NCBI RefSeq assembly: GCF_026625885.1
Contig: NZ_CP113068.1
Coordinates: 1,984,001-2,048,000 of the forward strand
Reading direction: 5' to 3'
Origin: Roseateles sp. SL47
GTDB lineage: Bacteria > Pseudomonadota > Gammaproteobacteria > Burkholderiales > Burkholderiaceae_C
DNA: 64,000 bases
In this document: positions 43,767 to 52,903 of the stretch, in pieces
Position numbering within the stretch: position 1 is the first letter of the stretch
Layout of the letters: the number at the start of each line of letters is the position of its first letter
Notes under the pieces: generated by a model
What the model was told of the DNA's origin: nothing
Databases searched by the model: none
The model's input: only the letters and a program-made list of their open reading frames with translations
Program-made: the position numbers and the translations under genes

Positions 43767-44354
43767 TCAATGGTCGCGGTGATGATGGTGGTCGTCCCCG
43801 CGGCGGTCATCCCAATCGCGGCGCCCGTCCCCGCGTCCGTCACCACGCCCGTCACCACGCCGGTCCCAGTCTCTCCGGTCCCAATCCCGGCGGTCCCAGT
43901 CACGACGATCCCATTCGCGGCGGTCCCAATCCCGCCGACCTTCCCAGCGCGGCGGCGGAGCCACCACCGGATACCCGTGTGGCGGGCCCGGCACAAAACC
44001 AGGGCGGTAAGCCGGCCCGTAATACGTCGGCGCGTAGGTCCGGGCATACCAGTCCTCACGCACAAAATACACCGGCCGCCCGCAAGCCCGATAGAAGCCG
44101 CAGTGCTGCGCCCAATGTGCATAGTGCGCCGGTGGCACCCGCAGGTAGATGGGGGGCGGCGGTGCATAAACCCGCTCCACCAGCACCGGCTCGGTATACA
44201 CCACCGACGGCGGCGGGTACCCACCCCCCAGTTGGATCTGCCCATAGAAACCTGGCTGACCCACGCTGATGGACACCCCCACATCGCCCGCATGGGCAGC
44301 AGGGGCCGTCAGGGCGGCCAAGGCGAGCGTCGAAGCGATCAGCAGGGATTTCAT
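43767..44354 (-). CDS. Secreted hypothetical protein with RDWDRR repeats
   Basis: This 195-residue product has a clear signal peptide (MKSLLIASTLALAALTAPAAHAG). The middle is proline- and tyrosine-rich with PPPPIYLRVPPAHYAHWAQ and a pair of cysteines (HCGFYRACGRPVYFV), a layout I associate with a small betaproteobacterial periplasmic family of unknown role. The C-terminal third is a low-complexity tail of five RDWDRR-like units, three GDGR units and a final run of histidines. The alternating charge and terminal histidines suggest nucleic acid, surface or metal binding, but nothing is proven. A 13-bp palindrome (TTCCCCTGGGGAA, 44377-44389) lies just upstream. Confidence 0.75.
   Translation of the reverse strand: MKSLLIASTLALAALTAPAAHAGDVGVSISVGQPGFYGQIQLGGGYPPPSVVYTEPVLVERVYAPPPPIYLRVPPAHYAHWAQHCGFYRACGRPVYFVREDWYARTYAPTYYGPAYRPGFVPGPPHGYPVVAPPPRWEGRRDWDRREWDRRDWDRRDWDRRDWDRRGDGRGDGRGDGRRDWDDRRGDDHHHHRDH
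43800..43945. repeat. Imperfect tandem repeats encoding RDWDRR and GDGR units
   Basis: Units of about 15 bases (core GGTCCCAATCCCGGC and variants) and 12 bases (GTCACCACGCCC variants) repeat in tandem. All are multiples of three, so the coding frame is kept when copy number changes. Confidence 0.85.
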
Positions 44355-44513
44355 GAACGGTTCCTTAATCGAACAGTTCCCCTGGGGAATCAGGGAAAGC
44401 CTGGGTGTCTAACGCGCGGTCACCGTCCGCGGTGCACGCTGACGCGGTAAGCATGTGTAGCCAAGATTTCTAGAATCTCAGGTCCCCCAACGAGTGGGGG
44501 GTGGAGAGGTACT

Positions 44514-47222
44514 TTGAAGCATTGGATCCTGAGCACCCTGGCGCTGGCGACCCTGGCGTCCGGGCTGGCCCTGGGCGACGGCACTGCGGCACACGCAGCC
44601 GCGCCGGCACCGGTGGCCGCCACCACGTCGCCCCTGACCCTGGAGCAGTTGTTCCGCGCCGAGTCCTATCGCGGTGAAGCCGCCAAAGAGGCCCGCTTCA
44701 GTGCAGATGGCCGCTATGTGGCGTATCTGTGGAACCCATTTGGCGAGCCGGGCACCGACTTGTATGTGCACGATACGCAAACCGGCAAGACGGTACGGGT
44801 GAGTTCGCCGACCCTGATGGCCATGGTCGAGACGCCGGAGAACCTGGATCGCTTCGCCCGCAAACTGCAGCAGAAGCGGGACGAACAGGCGGAGCGCCAG
44901 GCGAAGGAAGAGGCGCAAGCCGCCTACCTGCGTGGCGAGAAGGTGGACCTGGACCAATGGGAGCGCAAGGCGCTGGAGGCCCTGAAGGTCGAGCTGAGTC
45001 AACGCAAGGCGCGCGACGACGCCCGCAAGGCGGCAGAACAGGCCGCCTGGGGGGATGCTGCGGCATCGGCCGTGGCCGCCGCCTCGGCCCCGGCGACCTC
45101 CGCCTCGGCCCCGGCGTCCTCCGCCTCGGCCCCGGCGTCCTCCGCCGAGGCCCGCAAGCCCGCCAAAGATCCCAAGGACATGGAACTGTGGGAACTGCGT
45201 GACGAGCTGAAGAAGCAGCAGGCCCGTGACAAGCTGAAGCCCGAAGACCTCTATCCCGGTGTGTCCCAGTTCGTGTGGGCCAACAAGGGCGATGAGCTGG
45301 TGTTCAGCTATCGCGGTCAGCTCTTGCGCTGGAAGGTGGGCGCGGACCGTGCGCAGCCGCTGCTGTCCACGGGGCGCTTGCTCAAGCCGATTGCCTACAC
45401 TCCGGATGATCGCGCCCTGATTGCGCAGGACGAGTCGCGCGTGCTGCGTATCCAGTTGACCACCATCGGTGTCGAGGTGATCAACCGCGAGCTCTTCAAT
45501 CCCGATAATGAAGATCGCAAGTTCAAGATCGCGCAGACCACGCTGAGTGAAAACGGCCGCTGGATGGCGCTCGTGGCGGAGGCGCCGCTCACCACGCCCG
45601 ATGGCAAGCCTGCGCCCAAGCCTGGCCGCCAGGTCGAGATCATGAGCTACAGCGAGCGCTTCGCTGCGGCCAAGAAGGTCGACCGCGAAGTCTCCGATGA
45701 CAAGCGCGCGCTCCCGGCGATGGCGCTGTTTGTGCGTCCCGTCCCGGCTCCGGGCGAAGTCCCCGTCCGACAACCGGAGCCGGTGTTCACCCACCCCGGC
45801 GGCGATGTGTGGTTTGAAATGTCGCCGGTGGTCTGGTCCCGCGCGGGCAGCCATTACGCCTTTGCCACGTTTGAGCGTGAAAAGGGCCTGTACCGCGTCT
45901 ATCTCGGACAGCCCGGCAGCAAGCCGGTGGTGGCGGTGGAACGTCGTGCGCCCATCCACCATGAACTGGTGAACGTGATGACGCCGCAGTTCACCCCCGA
46001 TGGCCGTGACCTGGTCGTGATGCTGGCCGACAAGGGCTGGCGTCAGCCCTATGCTTTGAGCCTGCAGGGCAGCGATCGCACGGTGCGCCCGCTGGTCAAC
46101 GGCGATTTCGAGGCCTACCAGGTGCTGGGATTCACCCCGGATGCCAAGACGATGTTTGTGGTGGCCAACAAGGATGACTACGCCGCCATGAATCTTTGGC
46201 GTGTGGACCTGAAAGACGGCCGCATGACCGCGCTGGGGCGTTCCCCCGAATATCACCGCAATGCCACGGTCGCCCGCAACGGCCAGTGGCTGGCCGCTGT
46301 GGCCGGTGACTGGGCGCACCTGCCGGAACTGAAGCTGATCAAGGGCCAACCGGCCGTTGGTGGTGTCGAACCCGGACGTGTGCTGACCACCAGCCATGAC
46401 CCGGCCTGGGCCCAGGTGAACCCGCTGCAACCAGAACGCTTCAGCTTCCGCAATCGCCACGGCGACAGCATCCCCGCTTATGTCTTCAAGCCGCAGGGCT
46501 GGAAGCAGAGCGACCAACGTGCTGGCATCGTTTATGTGTATGGGGGCCCGTTGAATGACCGTCATCTGGTCGAGACGGACAGCTTCCAGAACACCGGGTA
46601 TCTCTTTGCCATGTACATGGCGGTGAAGTATGGGTACGTGACGGTCACGGTGGACCCGCGCGGGCATTCCAACTACGGAGAACGCTTTGCGGATGCCAAC
46701 TGGCAGCAACCCGGGCAACCGCAAGCGGAAGACCTGGAAGACCTGGTGGCCTACATGAAGGCCAACCTGGGGGTGGATGGCAGCCGCATCGGTCTGAACG
46801 GCTGGAGCTTCGGCGGCTTCCAGACGCAGTACACGCTCTACACCAAGCCGGATCTGTTTGCGGCTGGCATCGCGGGCGCGGGCCCGACCGAGTGGGAGAA
46901 CTACAACTCCTGGTATAGCGGGCGCACCATCGGCCCGGTGGACCGGACCAAACCCGTGCTGCGCAAGTACTCGCTGTTGCCGCTGGCACGCCAGCTGAAA
47001 AAGCCGTTGCTGCTGGTGCATGGCATGCAGGACCCGAACGTGTTGTATCAGGACACGGTCAATGTCTATCGCGCCCTGCTGGAGTCAGGCAAGGAAGGTT
47101 TGGTCGAACTGTTCCTGGACCCGGATGGCGTCCATGCCCTGGGCGGCGCGGTCAAGCCGGTCGGCCAGCATCGCAAGTACGAAGCCTTCTGGCTGCAGCA
47201 TCTCGGCGCTGCCCAGCGCTGA
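44514..47222 (+). CDS. S9-family prolyl oligopeptidase with an inserted linker
   Basis: The protein is 902 residues, starting at TTG 44514 with a strong GGAGAGG site and carrying a signal peptide ending AHAAA. It has a beta-propeller-like N-terminal part and a C-terminal alpha/beta-hydrolase domain with the triad Ser765 (NGWSFGGF), Asp840 (HGMQDPNV) and His874 (DPDGVHAL). The family cleaves short peptides; location is probably periplasmic. An insert of about 120 residues after residue 110 consists of a charged coiled-coil-like helix and an Ala/Ser/Pro linker made of 21-bp repeats. This insert is absent from typical S9 peptidases, which have about 650-800 residues. Confidence 0.9.
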   Translation: MKHWILSTLALATLASGLALGDGTAAHAAAPAPVAATTSPLTLEQLFRAESYRGEAAKEARFSADGRYVAYLWNPFGEPGTDLYVHDTQTGKTVRVSSPTLMAMVETPENLDRFARKLQQKRDEQAERQAKEEAQAAYLRGEKVDLDQWERKALEALKVELSQRKARDDARKAAEQAAWGDAAASAVAAASAPATSASAPASSASAPASSAEARKPAKDPKDMELWELRDELKKQQARDKLKPEDLYPGVSQFVWANKGDELVFSYRGQLLRWKVGADRAQPLLSTGRLLKPIAYTPDDRALIAQDESRVLRIQLTTIGVEVINRELFNPDNEDRKFKIAQTTLSENGRWMALVAEAPLTTPDGKPAPKPGRQVEIMSYSERFAAAKKVDREVSDDKRALPAMALFVRPVPAPGEVPVRQPEPVFTHPGGDVWFEMSPVVWSRAGSHYAFATFEREKGLYRVYLGQPGSKPVVAVERRAPIHHELVNVMTPQFTPDGRDLVVMLADKGWRQPYALSLQGSDRTVRPLVNGDFEAYQVLGFTPDAKTMFVVANKDDYAAMNLWRVDLKDGRMTALGRSPEYHRNATVARNGQWLAAVAGDWAHLPELKLIKGQPAVGGVEPGRVLTTSHDPAWAQVNPLQPERFSFRNRHGDSIPAYVFKPQGWKQSDQRAGIVYVYGGPLNDRHLVETDSFQNTGYLFAMYMAVKYGYVTVTVDPRGHSNYGERFADANWQQPGQPQAEDLEDLVAYMKANLGVDGSRIGLNGWSFGGFQTQYTLYTKPDLFAAGIAGAGPTEWENYNSWYSGRTIGPVDRTKPVLRKYSLLPLARQLKKPLLLVHGMQDPNVLYQDTVNVYRALLESGKEGLVELFLDPDGVHALGGAVKPVGQHRKYEAFWLQHLGAAQR
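45081..45143. repeat. 21-bp tandem repeat (3 copies) in the S9 peptidase gene
   Basis: GCCTCGGCCCCGGCGACCTCC is followed by two copies with one change each (GCGTCC for GCGACC). They encode ASAPA[TS]S units of a flexible linker. Confidence 0.95.
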
Positions 47223-47410
47223 GCGACCCAGGGCCGTTCCGGGCCCTGCCCATCGGCCCCTCCAGGCCGGTGGGCCACTGGAAAGCAGGGGGCACTGACG
47301 TGTATCGCGGAGCCCGCCCACTGACTCGCGCCAGTCAAAATGAATGGTGTTTCGAGCGGGGAGATCGGCCTTGATCTTCATCGTGAAACGGGCACCGCAC
47401 TCCGTGGATC

Positions 47411-48295
47411 ATGAGCCATTCCCTCGATGGCCTGAACCGGAGCCGCACCATGACGCACACGACCTCTTTCCCATCCGCCCCTCCTCCCCCTGCCTCCAAC
47501 CGTCCTCATCGTCCTCATCGTCCCACCCACGCCAGTGCCAACAACCCAAGGTTTGACGCACCACATCAAGCCTGCCCTCCTTCGTGGGGCGACGACGCTT
47601 CGGACGACAGGTTCGACGAGCGCTTCGATCCGCGCTTCCGTGGCCACTTTGATGAGCACTCCGATGAGTCGCTGAACGAACTCCTCGATGAACTCCTGGC
47701 GGACCCTCTAGCAGGCCCCTTCAACACGGCGTTCGGCGATCTCACCAGCGACCCCTGCGGTGAGCCCTCTCTCCCAGCATCCGGCCCTGCGCAGGGCGAG
47801 CCCAGCCGGCCCTTCACCATGATGGCGCTGCTGGACAGCCGCCCGTTGCGCGACCTGGATGACGCGGAATTTGAAGAATTTCTCTACGCCTCCCGCATGT
47901 ATCCCAGCCGCAGCCGTTTCATGCCAGGCAATGCTGAATGGCTGGCGCCTCGCCGGGACATCACTGTACGGGTGGCCCTGGAAACGCTGCGTGAGCGCAT
48001 GCAGCAGGCGGTGGCCTCCGCCGAATTGGTCGCCCGTCTGGAACGCGACTATCAGGATGAGAGCCCACTGCCCGACGACGATGAAGCGCTGCTGGTAGCC
48101 GCCGCCGTGCGTGACAACCTGCGCGAAGCGTTGGGCATGCTCGGGGTGATTGAACGCGCCCTGGCGCGGGAATCAGCTGCGGGCGACAGGGATGTCTCCT
48201 TGGCCCCTTCGTCCGATCGCGGCTGGGGAAGCTTCCCGGAGCACGAGGTCCGGGAACCGGTGCCCACCTACCGCGTGCTGGCCTTGGCGGCCTGA
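47411..48295 (+). CDS. Hypothetical acidic protein
   Basis: The 294-residue product has an N-terminal half rich in Pro, His, Asp and Ser that is probably disordered, including DDRFDERFDPRFRGHFDEHS. The C-terminal half is helical (LRERMQQAVASAELVARLE; DDDEALLVAAAVRDNLREALG). I do not recognise a family and see no signal peptide, membrane segment or catalytic motif. The true start may be later, for example one of the methionines near residue 137 (MMALLDSRPL), where the ordered part begins. Codon use is consistent with a real gene. Confidence 0.6.
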   Translation: MSHSLDGLNRSRTMTHTTSFPSAPPPPASNRPHRPHRPTHASANNPRFDAPHQACPPSWGDDASDDRFDERFDPRFRGHFDEHSDESLNELLDELLADPLAGPFNTAFGDLTSDPCGEPSLPASGPAQGEPSRPFTMMALLDSRPLRDLDDAEFEEFLYASRMYPSRSRFMPGNAEWLAPRRDITVRVALETLRERMQQAVASAELVARLERDYQDESPLPDDDEALLVAAAVRDNLREALGMLGVIERALARESAAGDRDVSLAPSSDRGWGSFPEHEVREPVPTYRVLALAA

Positions 48296-48357
48296 GCGGG
48301 ACGGCTGGCGCCGCATGGGAGGTCTGCCCTCCCGGCGCCGGTCCGTCCAGAGCGCTG

Positions 48358-48969
48358 TCAGTCGGCAGCCTGGCGCAAGGTCCACAGGGTCAGCACACCC
48401 TCGGGGACCTCACGGCTCAAGGCATCGCGCCAGTGCAGATCTGCCAGCTTCTCTTCGTCTTCGGCGGAGAGTTGCTCCTCATCACCACCCAGCAGGGCGA
48501 TGGGAGCCAGGGCCGCCGCCGTCTTGGTGTGCTCAAACAGCGGGGCCCAGGCCTCGCCATCCTGATCCACGCCGATCATGAAGCCTGTACACCAGTCTTC
48601 AGCATCCACCAGTTGCTGCTCACCTTCTTCGGCGATGCTGAAGATGGGTTCCCATTCGTCCTGCTTGGACGTCCATTGCACCGAGAGGCTGTGAACATGG
48701 CGCAGCAGCAACAAGGCAATGCGCTTGCGCTGCTTGCCGCTGGTGAACGGATCACCACCGCCCCACACCGGCGCCATCCAGTCGGCCCCCGGCTTCTCGC
48801 TCAGGGACACCGGGCTGAGCAATAACGCGCTCAGATAACCATCAATCGCCTCGATATTCATCGCGGCATCGGTGGGCAGCTCGGACAACCAGTCGTCCAG
48901 GTCTTGAAGCTCGTCGTCGGTGAGCGGGAGATAGTCCGCCTTCTCGGGTTGGTACTGCGGCAGTTCCAT
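48358..48969 (-). CDS. UPF0149 family (YgfB/YecA-like) protein
   Basis: The 203-residue protein has the UPF0149 helical bundle features: the early motif LTDDELQDLDDWLSEL, AIDGYLSALLLSPV near residue 43 and WCTGFMIGVDQ near 127. This family, with YecA and YgfB as named members, is of unclear biochemical role. The C-terminal SEC-C zinc motif found in some YecA proteins is absent, so it is the short form. No operon partner is obvious; a 62-bp gap separates its end from the convergent hypothetical gene. Confidence 0.85.
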   Translation of the reverse strand: MELPQYQPEKADYLPLTDDELQDLDDWLSELPTDAAMNIEAIDGYLSALLLSPVSLSEKPGADWMAPVWGGGDPFTSGKQRKRIALLLLRHVHSLSVQWTSKQDEWEPIFSIAEEGEQQLVDAEDWCTGFMIGVDQDGEAWAPLFEHTKTAAALAPIALLGGDEEQLSAEDEEKLADLHWRDALSREVPEGVLTLWTLRQAAD

Positions 48970-49067
48970 GGTGATTCGAATCTTTCAGCAATCAAAGGGC
49001 TTGGCCTGGGGGCCAAGGCAGGGTCGGTGGACAGGTCTGAGTGCACCCGAAGCGGCACACTCGCCCA

Positions 49068-49295
49068 TCAGCGTTGGCTGCGCGCCTTGCGGCCGTCGAA
49101 TTCAGCCAACTGTGTCTTGAGCAGGGCCATCAGCACGCGTGCATTGGCTTCGCTCATGGTGATGAGGCTGGAAGGCTCAATGCCTTCCACCGGCTGGCGT
49201 GCGTTGACCAGCGCGTCCACCTTGAAGCTCACCGTGCCGTGGCTGGAGTTGGAAGCGGCCTTGAACTTCTGGATCTCAATCTGATGCGTCTTCAT
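49068..49295 (-). CDS. Small conserved-looking hypothetical protein
   Basis: The 75-residue protein begins MKTHQIEIQKFKAASNSSHG and contains a predicted beta part followed by an amphipathic helix (SEANARVLMALLKTQLAEFD). There is no signal peptide. I recall similar short cytosolic proteins in Burkholderiales but cannot name the family. It lies 98 bp upstream of the UPF0149 gene on the same strand. Confidence 0.65.
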   Translation of the reverse strand: MKTHQIEIQKFKAASNSSHGTVSFKVDALVNARQPVEGIEPSSLITMSEANARVLMALLKTQLAEFDGRKARSQR

Positions 49296-49372
49296 GCCGT
49301 GATTCTCCGCGATGCCGCAGGTTCAGGCTGAACGTTACCAGCACCCGGCGGCTCACCACGGACAGATCACGC

Positions 49373-50281
49373 TCAGCGCTTGCGCAGCCGCTGCACTCCA
49401 CTGACTACGGCCAGCACAAGCGCACCCGCAACGAGGCCCACCACCACATCGCCCACCAACTGCAGCGCCGACTGCACCACACCGGTCACACCCATCCCCT
49501 GCACGCCATGTTCAATGCCATGGTGCAGCGCCGGCCATCCGTGGGTCAGGATGCCGCCACCGACCAGGAACATGGCTGCCGTGCCCAGCACCGACAAGGC
49601 TTTCATCAGCCAGGGGGCGAGCGCCACCAGGCCGCGGCCCACCGACTGCTGCCAGGCAGCCGCGCGGCGGCTGAGCCACAGCCCGATGTCGTCCATTTTC
49701 ACGATGCCGGCGACCAGGCCATACACGCCGAGGGTCATCACCAGCGCGACGCTGGACAGCACCAGCAACCGTGCCGTGAAACTCGCGTCGGCCACCGTTC
49801 CCAGGGTGATGGCAATGATTTCGGCGGACAGGATGAAGTCGGTCCGGATGGCACCCTTGACTTTGTCCTTCTCCAGCGCCTCGATATCGGCTCCCGGTTG
49901 TTCCAGGGCGGCCTCCAGGGCCTTTTCCTCGGCCTCCGGCTCATTCCCATGCAGCCAGCGGTGGGCCAGCTTTTCCACGCCCTCAAAGCACAGGTAGGCA
50001 CCACCCACCATCAGCAACGGGGTGACGGCCCAGGGCGCCCAGGCACTGATGGCCAAGGCCGCAGGCACGAGAATCGCCTTGTTGATCAGGGAGCCCTTGA
50101 ACACCCCCCACACCACCGGCAGCTCCCGGTCCGCCCGAACGCCGGTGACTTGCTGGGCATTCAGCGCCAGATCGTCACCCAGGACGCCGCTGGTCTTCTT
50201 GGCGGCCATCTTGGAGAGCAGGGCTACATCGTCGAGGACGGTGGTGATGTCGTCGAGCAAGGCAAGCAGGCTGGAGGCCAT
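49373..50281 (-). CDS. DUF808-family (YedI-like) inner-membrane protein
   Basis: From the ATG at 50281 ([20 protein letters not shown]) the product is 302 residues, the standard length and start of DUF808/YedI proteins. Further in-frame sequence to 50407 is not part of the family. The N-terminal LLDDI and [16 protein letters not shown] motifs are conserved. Several membrane helices follow (about residues 75-100, 160-210, 240-300). The molecular function is unknown. The gene is divergent from the thioredoxin-like gene. Confidence 0.88.
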   Translation of the reverse strand: MASSLLALLDDITTVLDDVALLSKMAAKKTSGVLGDDLALNAQQVTGVRADRELPVVWGVFKGSLINKAILVPAALAISAWAPWAVTPLLMVGGAYLCFEGVEKLAHRWLHGNEPEAEEKALEAALEQPGADIEALEKDKVKGAIRTDFILSAEIIAITLGTVADASFTARLLVLSSVALVMTLGVYGLVAGIVKMDDIGLWLSRRAAAWQQSVGRGLVALAPWLMKALSVLGTAAMFLVGGGILTHGWPALHHGIEHGVQGMGVTGVVQSALQLVGDVVVGLVAGALVLAVVSGVQRLRKR

Positions 50282-50414
50282 GGCGGTGTGAAGCGGCGGA
50301 AGGCCGCCGATCGCTAAAAGTAAAGAAGCTGCGTTTGTACCGCATGCGCCCATCGGTATTTCCGATACGGCCGGGCGGTGCGCAGGGCCTTGTTGGCGAT
50401 GGCACACTTACAGG

Positions 50415-50894
50415 ATGAAACGACGCACTACCTCCTTCCTGATGGCCGCGAGCCTGGTCCTGGCCGCGTTGCCGGCCGCCCGTGCGGCTGAAACCGCTGC
50501 TGCAGGCCCCTACAACGAGCAGGCGGATGCCCGGGTCGACATCAACCAGGCGATTGCCAAAGCGAGCGCTGAGCACAAACAGGTGCTGGTGGTCTATGGG
50601 GCGAACTGGTGCAAGGATTGTTTGGCCCTTGATCGCGGTTTCGGGCAGGGATCGTTGTCGCAGGAAGTGGGCAAGCGATTTGTCGTTGTGAAGGTCAATG
50701 TCGGTCGATTCGACCGCAATGTGGACGTGGCCAACCAGATGGGTGTCACCCTGAAGAAGGGCATCCCCACTGTGGCGGTGCTGAGCTCGGAGGGGCAGGT
50801 GTTGGGCGCCACCGTGGGCGGCGAACTGGCGGATGCCCGCAACATGGGCGAGGACGCCGTGTTGCAAGTGCTGGCGAAGCTCGGCAAAAGCTGA
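50415..50894 (+). CDS. Periplasmic thioredoxin-family protein
   Basis: The 159-residue protein has a signal peptide (MKRRTTSFLMAASLVLAALP, AARAAE cleavage region) and a thioredoxin fold with the redox motif WCKDC near residue 70 and the cis-proline segment KGIPTVAVLS. CKDC differs from the thioredoxin CGPC and is found in thioredoxin-like reductants of the DsbD-gamma/thiol-disulfide group, so it may reduce periplasmic disulfides. The partner is unknown. The divergent DUF808 gene shares the 133-bp promoter region. Confidence 0.88.
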   Translation: MKRRTTSFLMAASLVLAALPAARAAETAAAGPYNEQADARVDINQAIAKASAEHKQVLVVYGANWCKDCLALDRGFGQGSLSQEVGKRFVVVKVNVGRFDRNVDVANQMGVTLKKGIPTVAVLSSEGQVLGATVGGELADARNMGEDAVLQVLAKLGKS

Positions 50895-50947
50895 CCGGCC
50901 ACCTCGGCGTCATTGCCTCGCTCTTGTCATTTCTTGTCCTCGCTTGC

Positions 50948-50968
50948 CCTCGCTTGCCAAAAGCGAGG
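50948..50968. repeat. REP-like hairpin near the RAYT-type transposase gene
   Basis: CCTCGCTT pairs with AAGCGAGG around a five-base spacer, giving a perfect 8-bp stem. A second CCTCGCTT precedes it (50938-50945), and ACTGACCCC follows. Short palindromes of this kind are the substrate of REP-associated tyrosine transposases; such a gene starts 288 bp downstream. Confidence 0.55.
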
Positions 50969-51012
50969 ACTGACCCCTTCTCAGTCTCCTCCGGACGACT
51001 TCGCTGCGGCTT

Positions 51013-51056
51013 AGCCGCACCTCAGCCGTCCCTCAGCCGCACCTCAGCCGCACTTT
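51013..51056. repeat. 11-bp tandem repeat (4 copies) upstream of the RAYT-type gene
   Basis: AGCCGCACCTC, AGCCGTCCCTC, AGCCGCACCTC and AGCCGCACTTT follow in tandem. The rest of the 361-base gap between the thioredoxin gene and the transposase gene holds no supported gene. Confidence 0.9.
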
Positions 51057-51255
51057 CACCGCGCCTGCCCGCTGCCCTTGCGGTACTTTCCCGGCACCTT
51101 GCCAATACCTTCCCGGCGCGTTTTCCCCGCACCCCCCACACTCGCTCAGCGGTGTCACGTCTTGCGCCGCAGCATCAGCCCCAGAGGCGCTTGCGTCCCT
51201 CCCAACAGTGGCCCGGCACCTTGTTTTTTGGCAGTGGCTCGCCTACTTTCAAGCC

Positions 51256-52107
51256 ATGGCCAGGCCGCTTCGCATCGAATTTCCGGGTGCCGTCTATCAC
51301 GTGGCCACACGTGGGGAGAGCGCTGTATTCGTCGATGACGAAGATCGCCACCTGCTGCTGGAATTGCTGGACCAGGCTGTCAAGCGTTTTGATGCACAGG
51401 TGCTGGCCTACGGTCTGGGTACGCAGCACTATGAGCTGCTGATGTTTACCCGCCAGGCCAATCTGTCGCGCCTGATGCGCCATCTCAACGGCGTCTACAC
51501 ACAAGCGTACAACCGCCGCCACAACCGCACTGGCCATGTCTTCCAGGGCCGGTTCAAGGCCGTGCTGGTGGATCGGGAGCATCTGCTGCTGGACGCCTGC
51601 CGGTATGTGGAGTTGGTGGGCGTGCGGGACGGACTGGTGGACGATCCGGCGCAATGGTCCTGGAGCAGCTTCCCGGCCCACTCCGGCATGGTGGCGTCGC
51701 CGCCCTGGCTGGAGGTGGAGGGCCTGTGGAGCCATGTGCTGGGACGCCTGCCCCAGACGGCATCGGACCGACGCCGTGCCGCGCAGCGTTATTACGGGCT
51801 GGTGGAGGCGGAGCCGGCACTGGACATCTGGGGCCAGCTTCGCCACCAGATCTTTTTGGGTGATGCTGCCTTTGTTCAGCGCACGGTCAGCCTGAGTGAA
51901 CGGGCGCCCCGGTCACCCCGTCCCCGCGGTCTGCGGGAATGGATGAGAAACAGCACCAGCCGCGAAGAAGCGCTGTATCGAGCCCATACCGAAGGTGGGC
52001 AGTCGATGACGGCGCTGGCGAGGGAACTGGGCTTGTCGGTGTCTCGTGTCAGCCGTTTGATTGCGGGACATGAACGCGGTCATCGGGAGATGAGCCGCCG
52101 CCACTGA
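51256..52107 (+). CDS. REP-associated tyrosine transposase (RAYT)-like protein with altered HUH motif
   Basis: The 283-residue protein (start ATG 51256, MARPLRIEFPGAVYHV) matches the IS200/Y1-transposase-like domain of RAYTs, including NGVYTQAYNRRHNRTGHVFQ with the candidate nucleophilic tyrosine. The metal-binding HUH motif, usually H-x-H, reads HYE here (in GTQHYELLM). The C-terminus carries a helix-turn-helix (MTALARELGLSVSRVSRLIA). RAYTs are single-copy, chromosomal and process REP hairpins. Loss of the second histidine may make this copy inactive or domesticated. No IS ends or target duplications were seen. Confidence 0.82.
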   Translation: MARPLRIEFPGAVYHVATRGESAVFVDDEDRHLLLELLDQAVKRFDAQVLAYGLGTQHYELLMFTRQANLSRLMRHLNGVYTQAYNRRHNRTGHVFQGRFKAVLVDREHLLLDACRYVELVGVRDGLVDDPAQWSWSSFPAHSGMVASPPWLEVEGLWSHVLGRLPQTASDRRRAAQRYYGLVEAEPALDIWGQLRHQIFLGDAAFVQRTVSLSERAPRSPRPRGLREWMRNSTSREEALYRAHTEGGQSMTALARELGLSVSRVSRLIAGHERGHREMSRRH

Positions 52108-52234
52108 CACCATGGCGGCGGGCGCCGTCAGGGACGGCACCTACAAACCCTTCGATTTCCAACAGGCCGCCTAGAGCACCCGCAAGATGCAGGTGCCTGA
52201 AGCCCACGCCTGAAGCCCCCGCTTGAAGCACCCG

Positions 52235-52729
52235 CTAATGCAGCGCGTGCGCCGGGGCCGCCGGGCAGGCCGCTACCGAGTGATCGAGATCGGCCGCATC
52301 ATGCCAGGCGGCGGTGGTCATGTCACGAGCGGCGCTGAGCTGGTGGCAGAGTTCCGCCACCCCCAGACCGTCGGCTTCGCCCTCCGGCAGCGGCAACGCG
52401 TTGATTTCAGCCGGCAGGTCGGCCAAAGCACCGAGCAACTGGAACAGCAGATCCAGATCCGGTCCCCCGTCGCCCTCCATCGGGGCTTGCTGGCGGGCCA
52501 GCCCAAGGCTGCGACAAAGGTAGAAGCAGGCTTGGGCGGCGTCATCACACATGGCGTGGGACAAAGCCAGCTGTTCCAGCGCTTCACTGCGAGCGGCCCG
52601 AGCTTCCGGCGTGTCCGCCTCGGCATCCAGCGCCTTCATCAGCCCGTCCAATGCAGCCGTTTCCGGCGCCACGACGTCGTCGTCTCGCACGGGCAGCAGC
52701 TCGGTCGTTTCAGCAGTACGGATCGCCAT
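52235..52729 (-). CDS. Hypothetical protein
   Basis: Starting at the ATG at 52729 (MAIRTAETTELLPVRDDDVV) the product is 164 residues, mostly helical and acidic (DGLMKALDAEADTPEARAA; LDLLFQLLGALADLPAEINA). No signal peptide or motif is recognised. A longer frame to 52837 adds an Arg/Pro-rich segment that looks non-coding. The gene has no obvious operon partner. Confidence 0.65.
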   Translation of the reverse strand: MAIRTAETTELLPVRDDDVVAPETAALDGLMKALDAEADTPEARAARSEALEQLALSHAMCDDAAQACFYLCRSLGLARQQAPMEGDGGPDLDLLFQLLGALADLPAEINALPLPEGEADGLGVAELCHQLSAARDMTTAAWHDAADLDHSVAACPAAPAHALH

Positions 52730-52903
52730 GGAACACCCAGGTGGATCTACAACAGGGCGAATGCTAGGAAACCTTCGCCCCGGTCGCCTCCCGTGGTCCG
52801 GGGGGCTGGCCGCTTGGCGCGGGGCCACTTGATGCACATGTCACGAATCAACATGCCACAAGTGGCCGCGGCGCAAACTCAGCTTAAAGGGATTCTGAAC
52901 CCC

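Noticed and set aside
44478..47021. An 847-codon open frame on the minus strand opposite the S9 peptidase gene
   Set aside because: Composition is typical of antisense shadow frames and no motif is present; the plus strand has a signal peptide and complete catalytic triad.
50938..51056. Repeats upstream of the RAYT-like gene as a CRISPR array
   Set aside because: Units are 8-11 bp without spacers of regular length, and no cas gene is present.
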